10,946 bases of DNA from Gordonia sp. (in: high G+C Gram-positive bacteria) (GTDB taxonomy: Bacteria > Actinomycetota > Actinomycetes > Mycobacteriales > Mycobacteriaceae), in NCBI GenBank assembly GCA_030152405.1, contig JASLJL010000129.1, forward strand, positions 1 through 10,946, written 5' to 3'. Of the stretch, positions 1 through 7,529 are shown in pieces (position 1 is the first letter of the stretch; each line of letters opens with the position of its first letter). The notes beneath the pieces were generated by a model that saw only the letters and a list, made by a program, of their open reading frames with translations, was not told the origin of the DNA and did not search any database. The translations under genes and the position numbers were made by a program.

Positions 1-2622
1 CGCAGCCTGTCTTTGTGTGCCCCTGCGCTTCCTCCCCCCGGTGACGCGCGGCCAGACTGGCGCCTGATCTGCGACGTCGCAACCGCCATGGGTTTCGGCG
101 ACCACTTCGACTTCGCCGACGCGGCCGCTGTGTTCGACGAACTGAAGGCATTTCACAATCCCCGCACCGGATGGGACGTCCGGGGCGTCGACTACACCCG
201 CCTCCGCCATGGACCGGTGCAGTGGCCCGCTGCCCCGGGCGGCCCCGACCGCAACCCGATCCGCTACCTCGACGGCGACGGTCTTCGGTTCGCAACCGCC
301 AACGGACGCGCGCAGTTCCTCGCCCGCCCGTACCTGCCGCCTGCCGAGCTGCCCGACGACGACTTCCCACTGCTCCTGACCACCGGGCGGCTCGCACACC
401 AATGGCACACGATGAGCAAGACCGGCAGAGTCGCCAAACTCAACCGGCTCAATCCGTCGAGCTTCGTCCAACTGCATCCGGACACGGCCTCGGACCTCGC
501 CGTCGAGGACGGCGACCTCGTCGAAGTCCGCTCTCGTCGCGGAAGCGTCCGGGTCCCGGCTCGGATCACGGCCGACATCTCCCCCGGTTGCTGCTTCGTG
601 CCGATGCACTTCAACGACGCCGCCGGCCCCGATCTCGCCGTCAACGCCGTGACCAGCGACGCCGTCGACCCCGAGTCCCTACAACCCGAGTTCAAGGCGT
701 GCGCGGTCGCGGTGACCCGCGTCGACCAACCAGTGGAGGCGTCCCCTGTGAGCGCTGAACTTCTCGACGCTCATCCCCTCGCCGGAGTGTTCGGAACGGC
801 CGGGCATCGCCCCGCGCCCAAATCCGCCGAGCAGGCATATCTGTCCGGTCTGTTGCACGGCCTCACCGCGAACCCGCCCGTCGACGAGATTCCGACGATC
901 CCCGAGCAGTCTCCTCTGTCCGACGACGTCCGGGCGTGGGCCGACGGTGTACTCGCGGGCTTCTACTCGCGTACTCCGGTCGCGCCCACGGCGAACCGAG
1001 CGCCTGCACGGCCGTCGGTGACGGTCGTCTGGGCGTCACAGACCGGGACGGCCGAGGAGTACGCGACCAGCCTCGAATCGACGCTGGACGCTGCCGGAAT
1101 CAGCGCCACAGTCCGCTGCGCCGACGCCGTCGACCTCGATGAACTTCACGGAATCGTGCTGTTCGTCGTGTCGACCACCGGCGACGGAGACCCGCCGGAC
1201 AACGGTGCGGCGCTGTGGACTCGGCTGTCGGCTGCCACCGAGTCCGATGTCGGCGACCTCGACTACGCAGTGCTCGGATTCGGCGACTCGTCATACGCCG
1301 ATTTCTGCGGCTTCGCCCGCAAGCTCGACGGACGCCTCGCACACCTCGGAGCAACACGCATCGCCGCCCGCGTGTCCTGCGAGCCGGGCGACGAGGCCGC
1401 AGCCGATGCCTGGACCACCGCGCTCCTCTCGAATCTGACCTCTCGCCACCCGGCAGGCCGGCCGAGCTCAGGTGAGCCTCCACCCCGCTCGTCGAGCGAA
1501 GTCGAGACGTACTCCCGAAAGAATCCGCTGACGACGTCGCTGATCACCAACGAACTCCTGACCGGGGAGTGTTCGGCGAAGGAGGTGCGTCGTCTGGCGT
1601 TCGACCTGCCCGCGGGCACTCTCACGTACACGGCGGGCGACGCGCTCGGAGTGTGCCCGTCCAACTCGCCGACCCTGGTCGACGAGTGGCTGACGGCGAC
1701 GGGACTGGACGGCGACCTTTCCGTCGACGTGGGCTCGGGTGAGACGACGCTACGGTCGGCGTTGGCCCATCACTTCGAGATCGCGCGGCTCACCCGCGAC
1801 CTTCTGGTGTTCGTCAGCGATCGTCACGACGACCCGTTCTTGACGACGCTGGTGGATGACCGGGCGGCGTTCACCGACTGGTCGTGGGGACGGCAGTCAG
1901 TCGACCTGTTGACGTCGTATCCGGTGATCGCCGAGGTCGGCGAGTGGCTCGCGGTGCTCCGACCGCTCCAGCCCCGGCTGTACTCGATCTCTTCGAGTCC
2001 CCGGAATCGCCCCGACCGGGTGGAGATCACCGTGTCGACTGTCAGATTCGCGTCGGCCGATTCCGATTCGCCGCGCGGTGGGGTGTGCTCGACGTTCCTC
2101 GCGGACTCCGAACCCGGCACGCCGGTCCGGGTGTTCGTTCAGCCCAACTCGAAGTTCGGACCACCTGCCGACGCCGACGCAGCGGCGATCATGATCGGAC
2201 CCGGCACCGGCGTGGCGCCGTTCCGTGGCTTCCTGCACGACCGCGCAGCGTCGGGAGCTTCCGGCGACAACTGGTTGTTCTTCGGTGAACAGCGCCGCGT
2301 GTCCGACTACCTGTATCGCGACGAGCTCAGCGAGCTCAGCGAAGCGGGTGTCCTCGACCGACTCGACGTCGCCTTCTCTCGAGACCAGGCCGAGAAGGTG
2401 TACGTCCAGGACCTGATGCGGGAGAACGCCGCCGAACTGTGGTCGTGGATCCGACGAGGCGCGCACGTCTACGTGTGCGGCGACGCTTCTCGCATGGCAC
2501 GCGACGTGGACGTCGCACTGCGGGAGATCGTCGCCCAACAAGGTCGTCTCGCACCCCATAGCGCCGATCAATACGTCACCGCGCTCGCTGCCGACAACCG
2601 GTACGTCCGCGACGTCTACTGA
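1..2622 (+). CDS. Fused assimilatory nitrate reductase / CysJ-like flavoprotein reductase, 3' part
   Basis: The frame is open at the left edge, so the start and the N-terminal [4Fe-4S]/molybdopterin catalytic part lie outside; about 873 codons are present. In order they show the end of a molybdopterin oxidoreductase with its dinucleotide-binding domain (about nt 361-710, LLLTTGRLAHQWHT), a linker, a flavodoxin-like FMN domain (about nt 1018-1440, SQTGTAEEY from nt 1036), and a CysJ/P450-reductase-like FAD and NADPH module. The module has RLYSISSSP (nt 1975-2001), GGVCSTF (nt 2077-2097), GPGTGVAPFRGF (from nt 2200) and CGDASRM (nt 2476-2496), and ends RYVRDVY with the terminal Tyr usual for CysJ. 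The inferred reaction is cytoplasmic NADPH to FAD to FMN to Fe-S to Mo, reducing nitrate to nitrite. The nirBD genes downstream support assimilation rather than respiration. Databases name such fusions bifunctional nitrate reductase/sulfite reductase flavoprotein alpha. No frameshift is visible and all flavin motifs are intact. Confidence 0.93.
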   Translation, partial: RSLSLCAPALPPPGDARPDWRLICDVATAMGFGDHFDFADAAAVFDELKAFHNPRTGWDVRGVDYTRLRHGPVQWPAAPGGPDRNPIRYLDGDGLRFATANGRAQFLARPYLPPAELPDDDFPLLLTTGRLAHQWHTMSKTGRVAKLNRLNPSSFVQLHPDTASDLAVEDGDLVEVRSRRGSVRVPARITADISPGCCFVPMHFNDAAGPDLAVNAVTSDAVDPESLQPEFKACAVAVTRVDQPVEASPVSAELLDAHPLAGVFGTAGHRPAPKSAEQAYLSGLLHGLTANPPVDEIPTIPEQSPLSDDVRAWADGVLAGFYSRTPVAPTANRAPARPSVTVVWASQTGTAEEYATSLESTLDAAGISATVRCADAVDLDELHGIVLFVVSTTGDGDPPDNGAALWTRLSAATESDVGDLDYAVLGFGDSSYADFCGFARKLDGRLAHLGATRIAARVSCEPGDEAAADAWTTALLSNLTSRHPAGRPSSGEPPPRSSSEVETYSRKNPLTTSLITNELLTGECSAKEVRRLAFDLPAGTLTYTAGDALGVCPSNSPTLVDEWLTATGLDGDLSVDVGSGETTLRSALAHHFEIARLTRDLLVFVSDRHDDPFLTTLVDDRAAFTDWSWGRQSVDLLTSYPVIAEVGEWLAVLRPLQPRLYSISSSPRNRPDRVEITVSTVRFASADSDSPRGGVCSTFLADSEPGTPVRVFVQPNSKFGPPADADAAAIMIGPGTGVAPFRGFLHDRAASGASGDNWLFFGEQRRVSDYLYRDELSELSEAGVLDRLDVAFSRDQAEKVYVQDLMRENAAELWSWIRRGAHVYVCGDASRMARDVDVALREIVAQQGRLAPHSADQYVTALAADNRYVRDVY

Positions 2623-2667
2623 CCGCCCTCCTCCTCACACACGGATCCGTAACACTGTGCGGAAGCA

Positions 2668-2683
2668 GTGACAATCGGGCAAC
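2668..2683 (+). promoter_or_regulatory. Candidate GlnR box upstream of nirB
   Basis: GTGAC, six bases, GCAAC fits the actinobacterial GlnR half-box GTnAC-n6-GnAAC (AC-n9-AC). It ends 45 bp before the nirB ATG, inside the 106-bp gap 2623-2728. GlnR control of nitrate and nitrite assimilation genes is established in Streptomyces and mycobacteria. A second GTAAC lies at 2649-2653 but without the second half-site at the right distance, so the usual four-part tandem box is not seen. The match is by eye only. I see no convincing terminator or -35/-10 pair in this gap. Confidence 0.35.
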
Positions 2684-2728
2684 TCCGGACCCGATCAGCC
2701 GCAACACCCGACCCATAACGTCGCGGCC

Positions 2729-5254
2729 ATGAACAGAACAGTCGCAGTCATCGGACACGGAATGGTCGGCCACCGTTTCGTCGAAGCACTCCGCACCCGC
2801 GACACCGACGCCCAGTGGCGGGTGGTCGTGATCGGTGAGGAGACGGACGCCGCTTACGACAGGGTCGGTCTCTCGTCCTATGTCGGGGGCTGGGATCGGA
2901 ACGCATTGGCGCTGCCCGGCAACGACTACGCCGGAGACGACAACGTCCAGGTGATGCTCGGTCGTCGGGTCACCGGCATCGACCGCGAGGCCCGCATAGT
3001 CCGCCTCGACGACGGCCACATCGTCGCGTACGACGCTGTGGTCCTGGCGACCGGATCGTACGCATTCGTCCCGCCGGTGCCGGGCCACGACACCGTCGGC
3101 TGTCATGTCTACCGCACCCTCGACGATCTGGACGCCATCCGCGTCGACGCTGACGCCGCCCTCGCGGCGAACCCCGGAACGACGCCGATCGGCCTCGTCG
3201 TCGGCGGTGGACTCCTCGGCCTGGAAGCAGCCAACGCGCTCCGGCAGATGGGTCTCCGACCGCACGTCGTCGAGGTGAATCCGCGACTGATGCCGCAGCA
3301 GATCGACCCGGCGGGCGGCGAGCACCTCGCACGGATGATCGGTGAGCTCGGAATCGACATTTCCCTGTCGTCCGGGACGAAGGCGATCACCCGCAGTGTC
3401 TCAGGTCTCGCGGTGACCTTGGCAGACGACACCGTCGTCGACGCGGCGCTGCTCGTCTTCGCGGCCGGTGTCCGCCCGCGTGACGAACTCGGACGAGAGA
3501 CCGGACTCGCGATGGCTGAACGCGGCGGTGTGCTCACCGACCGGTCCGGCGCGACGAGTGACCCGGCGATCTACGCGATCGGTGAGGTCGCGGCAGTCGA
3601 GGGCCGTTGTTACGGGCTCGTCGGTCCCGGCTATGCAACCGCCGAAGTCGTGGCCGACCGTCTCCTCGACGGCGCCGCCGAGTTTCCCGGCGCCGACACG
3701 TCGACCAAGTTGAAGCTTCTCGGTGTGGACGTCGCCAGCTTCGGCGACGCGCACGGCGAGACGCCGGGCGCGCTGAACGTGGTCGTGAGCGATCCGATCA
3801 ACGGCACCTATGCCAAACTCGTCCTCTCCGACGACGCATCGACCCTCCTCGGCGGCGTCTTGGTGGGTGACGCCGGCTCGTATGGTCTGCTCCGTCCGCT
3901 CGTCGGGTCGAGTCTCCCCGGGGACCCGGTGGCGCTCATCAGCCCGGCGTCCGGCGACGCTCCCGCGCTGGGTGTCGGCGCACTCGGAGACGACGCCCAG
4001 ATCTGCTCCTGCAACGACGTCTCGAAAGGCGCGCTGTGCGCGGCGATCGAGAACGGCGCCTGCGACGTCGCCGAACTCAAGAAGTGCACGGGTGCCGGCA
4101 CCTCGTGCGGCTCGTGTGTCCCCCTGCTGTCGCAGGTCCTCGCCGACTCCGGCGTGGAGCAGTCGACCGCATTGTGCGAGCACTTCAGCGCCTCCCGCGC
4201 GGAGCTCTTCGAGCTCGTCCGCGCGAGCGGGATCCGCACGTTCACCGGACTCGTCGAACGCTTCGGAACCGGCACCGGCTGCGACATCTGCAAACCGACG
4301 GTCGCATCGATCCTCGCCTCCACGAGCAGTGATCACATTCTCGACGGCGAACAGGCGTCCCTGCAGGACTCGAACGACCACTTCCTCGCCAACATCCAAC
4401 GCAACGGCACGTACTCAGTGGTGCCCCGAGTTCCGGGCGGTGACATCAGTGCCGAACAGCTCATCCTGATCGGTGAGATCGCGCGCGATTTCGGGCTCTA
4501 CACGAAGATCACCGGAGGTCAACGCATCGACATGTTCGGCGCCACAGTGGATCAGCTTCCCCAGATCTGGAAGCGTCTCGTCGACGGCGGCATGGAGTCG
4601 GGGCAGGCGTACGGCAAATCGTTGCGCACTGTGAAGAGCTGCGCCGGATCGGACTGGTGCCGGTATGGGCAGCAGGATTCGGTGCAGCTGGCGATCGATC
4701 TCGAGCTCCGGTACCGCGGACTGCGGTCGCCGCACAAGATCAAGATGGGCGTCTCCGGGTGCGCACGTGAATGCGCGGAGGCCCGGGGCAAGGACATCGG
4801 CGTCATCGCCACTGAGAACGGCTGGAATCTGTATGTCGGCGGCAACGGCGGCATGACGCCGCGACACGCACAGCTTCTCGCAGGCGATCTCGACACTGAG
4901 ACCTTGATCCGATACATCGACCGGTACCTGATGTACTACATCCGCACAGCGGACCGATTGCAGCGCACCGCGGCCTGGATGGAGACCGTCGAGGGCGGAC
5001 TCGACCACGTCAAATCCGTCGTCGTCGACGACAGCCTCGGCCTCGCAGCCGACTTCGAGGCCGACATGGCTCGCCACGTGTCCGGCTACCAGTGCGAATG
5101 GAAGGGCGTACTCGACGACCCCGACAAGCTGGCCCGCTTCACTTCGTTCGTCAACGCGCCCGGCGTCCCCGACCCCACCATCTCGTTCGGCGAGAGTCAC
5201 GGCCGCAAGGTTCCGGTTCTCCTCGGGCAGCCCACCGTCAGGAGTTCCCGATGA
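2729..5254 (+). CDS. nirB: Assimilatory nitrite reductase [NAD(P)H] large subunit NirB
   Basis: The 841-residue protein has the usual NirB length (E. coli about 847). It opens with a Rossmann FAD motif (IGHGMVG, residues 8-14) and has a second nucleotide-binding motif GGGLLGLE (159-166) for NAD(P)H. A BFD-like [2Fe-2S] domain follows with C426-x-C428 and C453-x6-C460-x2-C463, then a second BFD-like half keeping only C518-x2-C521. The C-terminal half is the ferredoxin-type nitrite/sulfite reductase module, with siroheme/[4Fe-4S] ligands C638-x5-C644 and C678-x3-C682 all present. Expected role: six-electron reduction of nitrite to ammonium in the cytoplasm with NirD. The ATG at 2729 is chosen because the Rossmann strand begins four residues later; the next ATG (2762) would cut it. 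No good Shine-Dalgarno precedes it, so translation may be leaderless or weakly initiated. It overlaps nirD by ATGA. Confidence 0.96.
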   Translation: MNRTVAVIGHGMVGHRFVEALRTRDTDAQWRVVVIGEETDAAYDRVGLSSYVGGWDRNALALPGNDYAGDDNVQVMLGRRVTGIDREARIVRLDDGHIVAYDAVVLATGSYAFVPPVPGHDTVGCHVYRTLDDLDAIRVDADAALAANPGTTPIGLVVGGGLLGLEAANALRQMGLRPHVVEVNPRLMPQQIDPAGGEHLARMIGELGIDISLSSGTKAITRSVSGLAVTLADDTVVDAALLVFAAGVRPRDELGRETGLAMAERGGVLTDRSGATSDPAIYAIGEVAAVEGRCYGLVGPGYATAEVVADRLLDGAAEFPGADTSTKLKLLGVDVASFGDAHGETPGALNVVVSDPINGTYAKLVLSDDASTLLGGVLVGDAGSYGLLRPLVGSSLPGDPVALISPASGDAPALGVGALGDDAQICSCNDVSKGALCAAIENGACDVAELKKCTGAGTSCGSCVPLLSQVLADSGVEQSTALCEHFSASRAELFELVRASGIRTFTGLVERFGTGTGCDICKPTVASILASTSSDHILDGEQASLQDSNDHFLANIQRNGTYSVVPRVPGGDISAEQLILIGEIARDFGLYTKITGGQRIDMFGATVDQLPQIWKRLVDGGMESGQAYGKSLRTVKSCAGSDWCRYGQQDSVQLAIDLELRYRGLRSPHKIKMGVSGCARECAEARGKDIGVIATENGWNLYVGGNGGMTPRHAQLLAGDLDTETLIRYIDRYLMYYIRTADRLQRTAAWMETVEGGLDHVKSVVVDDSLGLAADFEADMARHVSGYQCEWKGVLDDPDKLARFTSFVNAPGVPDPTISFGESHGRKVPVLLGQPTVRSSR

Positions 5255-5652
5255 GCCTCGCCTTCGATCTGCACCGCTGGACCCGCGACTGGACTCCCGC
5301 CTGCGCGTTCGACCGGCTGCAGCCCTTGCGCGGTGTCGCCGTCCTGCTTCCCGACCAGGTGCAAGTCGCGTTGTTCCGGCTGGCCGACGACTCCCTGCGT
5401 GCGGTCGGCAACATCGACCCCATCGGGCAGGCCGCGGTGCTGTCCCGCGGCATCGTCGGCGATCGGAACGGTTTCCCGGTTGTCGCGTCGCCCTTGAAGA
5501 AGCAGGCGTTCAGCCTGATCGACGGCCGCTGCCTCGACGTCGACGGCGTCCGGGTGCCCGTGTTCGCCACCCGCATCGGAATCGACGGCACGGTGTTCGT
5601 CGCGAACTCTCCGCAGGTCCGATTCGGGCAGCGGCCGGCACCGATCCGATGA
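5251..5652 (+). CDS. nirD: Nitrite reductase small subunit NirD (Rieske-fold, no Fe-S ligands)
   Basis: This 133-residue protein starts at the ATG overlapping the nirB stop (ATGA, 5251-5254), with CAGGAG six bases upstream at 5239-5244. That fixes the start, although the frame stays open farther upstream. It matches NirD along its length: a W/C-containing N-terminus, VALFRLADDSLRAVGN, VLSRGIVGD, then SPLKKQAFSLIDGRCL. Where true Rieske proteins carry C-x-H and C-x2-H, it has N54-I-D56 and S80-P-L-K-K84. It therefore should not bind a [2Fe-2S] cluster, which is normal for the NirD branch. It is the accessory subunit of NirB in the cytoplasm and is translationally coupled to nirB on one side and the chelatase gene on the other. 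Confidence 0.93.
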   Translation: MSLAFDLHRWTRDWTPACAFDRLQPLRGVAVLLPDQVQVALFRLADDSLRAVGNIDPIGQAAVLSRGIVGDRNGFPVVASPLKKQAFSLIDGRCLDVDGVRVPVFATRIGIDGTVFVANSPQVRFGQRPAPIR

Positions 5653-6323
5653 CCGTCCTGCTCGTCGCGCACGGAACGCGCAACCCCCACGGGGTCGCCC
5701 TCATCGGCGATCTCGCTTGCGCGATGCGCGAACGCTTGGGCGTCGACGTGTCAGTGGCGTTCGTCGACGTCCTCGGTCCCAGCCCGAGCGAGGCCCTCGC
5801 GCGCCTGAACCGCGAAACAACTGTGGTTCCCGCGTTCCTCGGCCGCGGCTACCACGTGCGCCGAGACATCCCCGAGCACCTGTCACGGCCAGGCCTCCCG
5901 CCGACGAGAGTCACCGACTCCCTCGGACCGTCGGACGAGGTGCTCGCCGCCCTCGTCGACCGGCTCGACGACGCGGGCCGTCGCCGCGGCGACACCGTGG
6001 TCCTCGCAGCCGCGGGATCGTCGGACCCCATGGCTGTCGCCGACGTCGAGGAGGTCGCCGACCGCCTGTCGTCGCTGGTCGACGCTCCGGTGACCGTCGC
6101 GTTCGCCGCGCCGTCGCCGCGCGCCGCGCACATCCCGAGCGTCGCCGAGGCGGTGTCGAGGACTCGGGGCCGCGTCGCCGTCGCATCTCACCTGCTCGCC
6201 CCCGGGCTGTTCCAGAGCAGGCTCGTCGAGTCGGGAGCCGAGGTCGTGGCGCGCCCTCTCGGGCTCCATCCACTCATCGTGGACCGTGCGTGCGCTCTCG
6301 CGGCGCGACCCGTCACTGTCTGA
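5649..6323 (+). CDS. Sirohydrochlorin chelatase family protein (CbiX/SirB-like)
   Basis: The 224-residue protein belongs to the CbiX/SirB class II chelatase family. It has the N-terminal LLVAHGTRNP motif with H8 and the PAFLGRGYHVRRDIP motif with H69, the pair expected to hold the metal during insertion. The second half repeats the fold in degenerate form: LAAAGSSDP (119-127) mirrors the first motif but has Ala where His would be, and H181 lies in ASHLLAPG. The likely reaction is Fe2+ insertion into sirohydrochlorin to give the siroheme needed by NirB; cobalt insertion for B12 cannot be excluded. The ATG overlaps the nirD stop (ATGA, 5649-5652), and the operon position favours iron/siroheme. 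No uroporphyrinogen-III methyltransferase gene is in the window, so the earlier siroheme steps must be encoded elsewhere. A long inverted repeat lies just past the stop. Confidence 0.85.
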   Translation: MTVLLVAHGTRNPHGVALIGDLACAMRERLGVDVSVAFVDVLGPSPSEALARLNRETTVVPAFLGRGYHVRRDIPEHLSRPGLPPTRVTDSLGPSDEVLAALVDRLDDAGRRRGDTVVLAAAGSSDPMAVADVEEVADRLSSLVDAPVTVAFAAPSPRAAHIPSVAEAVSRTRGRVAVASHLLAPGLFQSRLVESGAEVVARPLGLHPLIVDRACALAARPVTV

Positions 6324-6339
6324 TCAGGTCTGCACACGG

Positions 6340-6382
6340 GACTGGTGAACAACGGCTGATCGTCAGCCGTTGTTCACCAGTC
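6340..6382. terminator. Perfect 20-bp inverted repeat, probable bidirectional terminator
   Basis: gactggtgaacaacggctga (6340-6359) is followed by TCG and then its exact reverse complement (6363-6382). It sits 17 bp after the chelatase stop and 10 bp before the end of the convergent nnaR gene, so it can end transcription from both sides. Neither side has a T-tract, which is common for actinobacterial hairpin terminators. The stem is only 55% G+C, below the surrounding DNA. Confidence 0.75.
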
Positions 6383-6392
6383 TCGTCTGCGC

Positions 6393-7529
6393 TCAGTCCA
6401 CCGCAAGGCGGTAGCCGCGTTTGACCACGGTCCCGACGATCTCCCTGGCGCCAAGCGCGTCCCGGAGCCGCCCGATGGCGACCTCGACGGCGTGCACGTC
6501 GTCGCCCGCCGCGGGCAGCAAGGCCAGCAGATCTTGACGGGACACGACGTCTCCTGGCTGCTCGGCAAGAGCTTTCAACACGGTCAGACCGCTTGCGGAG
6601 ACGTCACACACTTCGCCGTCCACCACTGCCGCGGCGGCGTGGACACCGAGCCGATGGCCTGCCACCGCGATGTCCGGGCTCCCCGCGGGCAAGTCCTCGG
6701 CGATCAGACGAGCAAGCGCACCGAGCCGCATCCGGTCGGGCGCAACTGACGGGATACCGGCCGCGTCCAGCGGCGCGGACGTCACGGGCCCCACGCTGTA
6801 CGCGGTCACCGGCCCCGACAGCGCCGCGATCAAAGCGTCTCGAACGCCCAGTTCGCCTGCTCGCATCAGCATCGACGCCGCGGCGGGCGCCGAGGTGAAG
6901 GCGACCGCGTCCACGCGTGCACGAGCGACATCGTCGACGAGTGCGTCGAACGCGGCGACGTCGCTCGGTCCCTCCCATCGGTAGACGGGCACTCCGACAA
7001 CGCTCGCACCGCGTCCGACGAGTCCGGAGAGGAATCCGGGATTGGGATCCCACGCGTCGATCGCCCCGTGGAGTTGGACGGCCACTCGTTTTCCACCGAG
7101 GTCGTCACTGGTCAAGTGCGCGAGCACCTCGGCAGACGACTCCGACTCCGGCGACCACTCCTCCCGCAGGCCGGCCGCACGCAGGGCACCGGTGGCCTTC
7201 GGTCCGCGGGAGATCACACGCGCGCCGCCGAGCGCAGCCAGCAGTTCGTCGGCCACGCCCCACTCGTCTGCGGCCTCGATCCAGCCTCGGAAACCGATAC
7301 CGGTGGTGGCGATCAAGACGTCCGGCGGGTTGTCGATCAGGTTCGCTGTGGCCTCCGAGAGACCTCGGTCATCGGCCAGCGGGACCATCGAAATCGCTGC
7401 TGCGGAAACGACGCGCGCGCCGCGGCGCGTCAGCAGAGCCTCGAACTCTTCCGCGCGCCGAGCCGCAGTGATGGCAACAGAGAACCCCGCCAGCGTGGGC
7501 GGGGTTCCCCGATCGGTACCGAGACTCAT
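6393..7529 (-). CDS. nnaR: NnaR: HemD-fold protein with C-terminal OmpR-type winged helix, nitrate/nitrite assimilation regulator
   Basis: The 378-residue protein starts at the ATG on the minus strand at 7529, overlapping the narK stop (ATGA). Residues about 15-285 are a uroporphyrinogen-III synthase (HemD) fold: AGFSVAITAARRAEEF, DVLIATTGIGFRGW (70-83), VAFTSAPAAASML (209-221), YSVGPVTSAPLDAAGI (244-259). Residues about 305-378 are an OmpR/PhoB-type DNA-binding winged helix, with the recognition helix near 346-359 and the wing motif VKRGYRL (369-375). This architecture is that of NnaR (M. tuberculosis Rv0260c family), known in Streptomyces and M. smegmatis as a coactivator with GlnR of nitrate/nitrite genes. 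It is an orphan regulator with no receiver domain. The HemD part probably senses a ligand, perhaps a tetrapyrrole, rather than making uroporphyrinogen; that is inference. Its neighbours (narK coupled upstream, nirBD-chelatase convergent) fit this role. Confidence 0.88.
   Translation of the reverse strand: MSLGTDRGTPPTLAGFSVAITAARRAEEFEALLTRRGARVVSAAAISMVPLADDRGLSEATANLIDNPPDVLIATTGIGFRGWIEAADEWGVADELLAALGGARVISRGPKATGALRAAGLREEWSPESESSAEVLAHLTSDDLGGKRVAVQLHGAIDAWDPNPGFLSGLVGRGASVVGVPVYRWEGPSDVAAFDALVDDVARARVDAVAFTSAPAAASMLMRAGELGVRDALIAALSGPVTAYSVGPVTSAPLDAAGIPSVAPDRMRLGALARLIAEDLPAGSPDIAVAGHRLGVHAAAAVVDGEVCDVSASGLTVLKALAEQPGDVVSRQDLLALLPAAGDDVHAVEVAIGRLRDALGAREIVGTVVKRGYRLAVD

Noticed and set aside
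2322..2339. Tandem 9-bp duplication CGAGCTCAG x2 within the flavoprotein
   Set aside because: It encodes an in-frame ELSELS helix in a region normally helical in this family; a two-copy repeat is not notable.
2576..3325. Minus-strand open frame across the nitrate reductase/nirB gap (249 codons)
   Set aside because: It overlaps the ends of two well-supported genes and the regulatory gap, has no domain, and has shadow-type composition.
3401..4399. Long minus-strand open frame inside nirB (332 codons)
   Set aside because: It is antisense to a fully intact, motif-rich gene. Its Arg/Glu/Asp-rich composition is typical of shadow frames in GC-rich DNA, with no recognisable domain.
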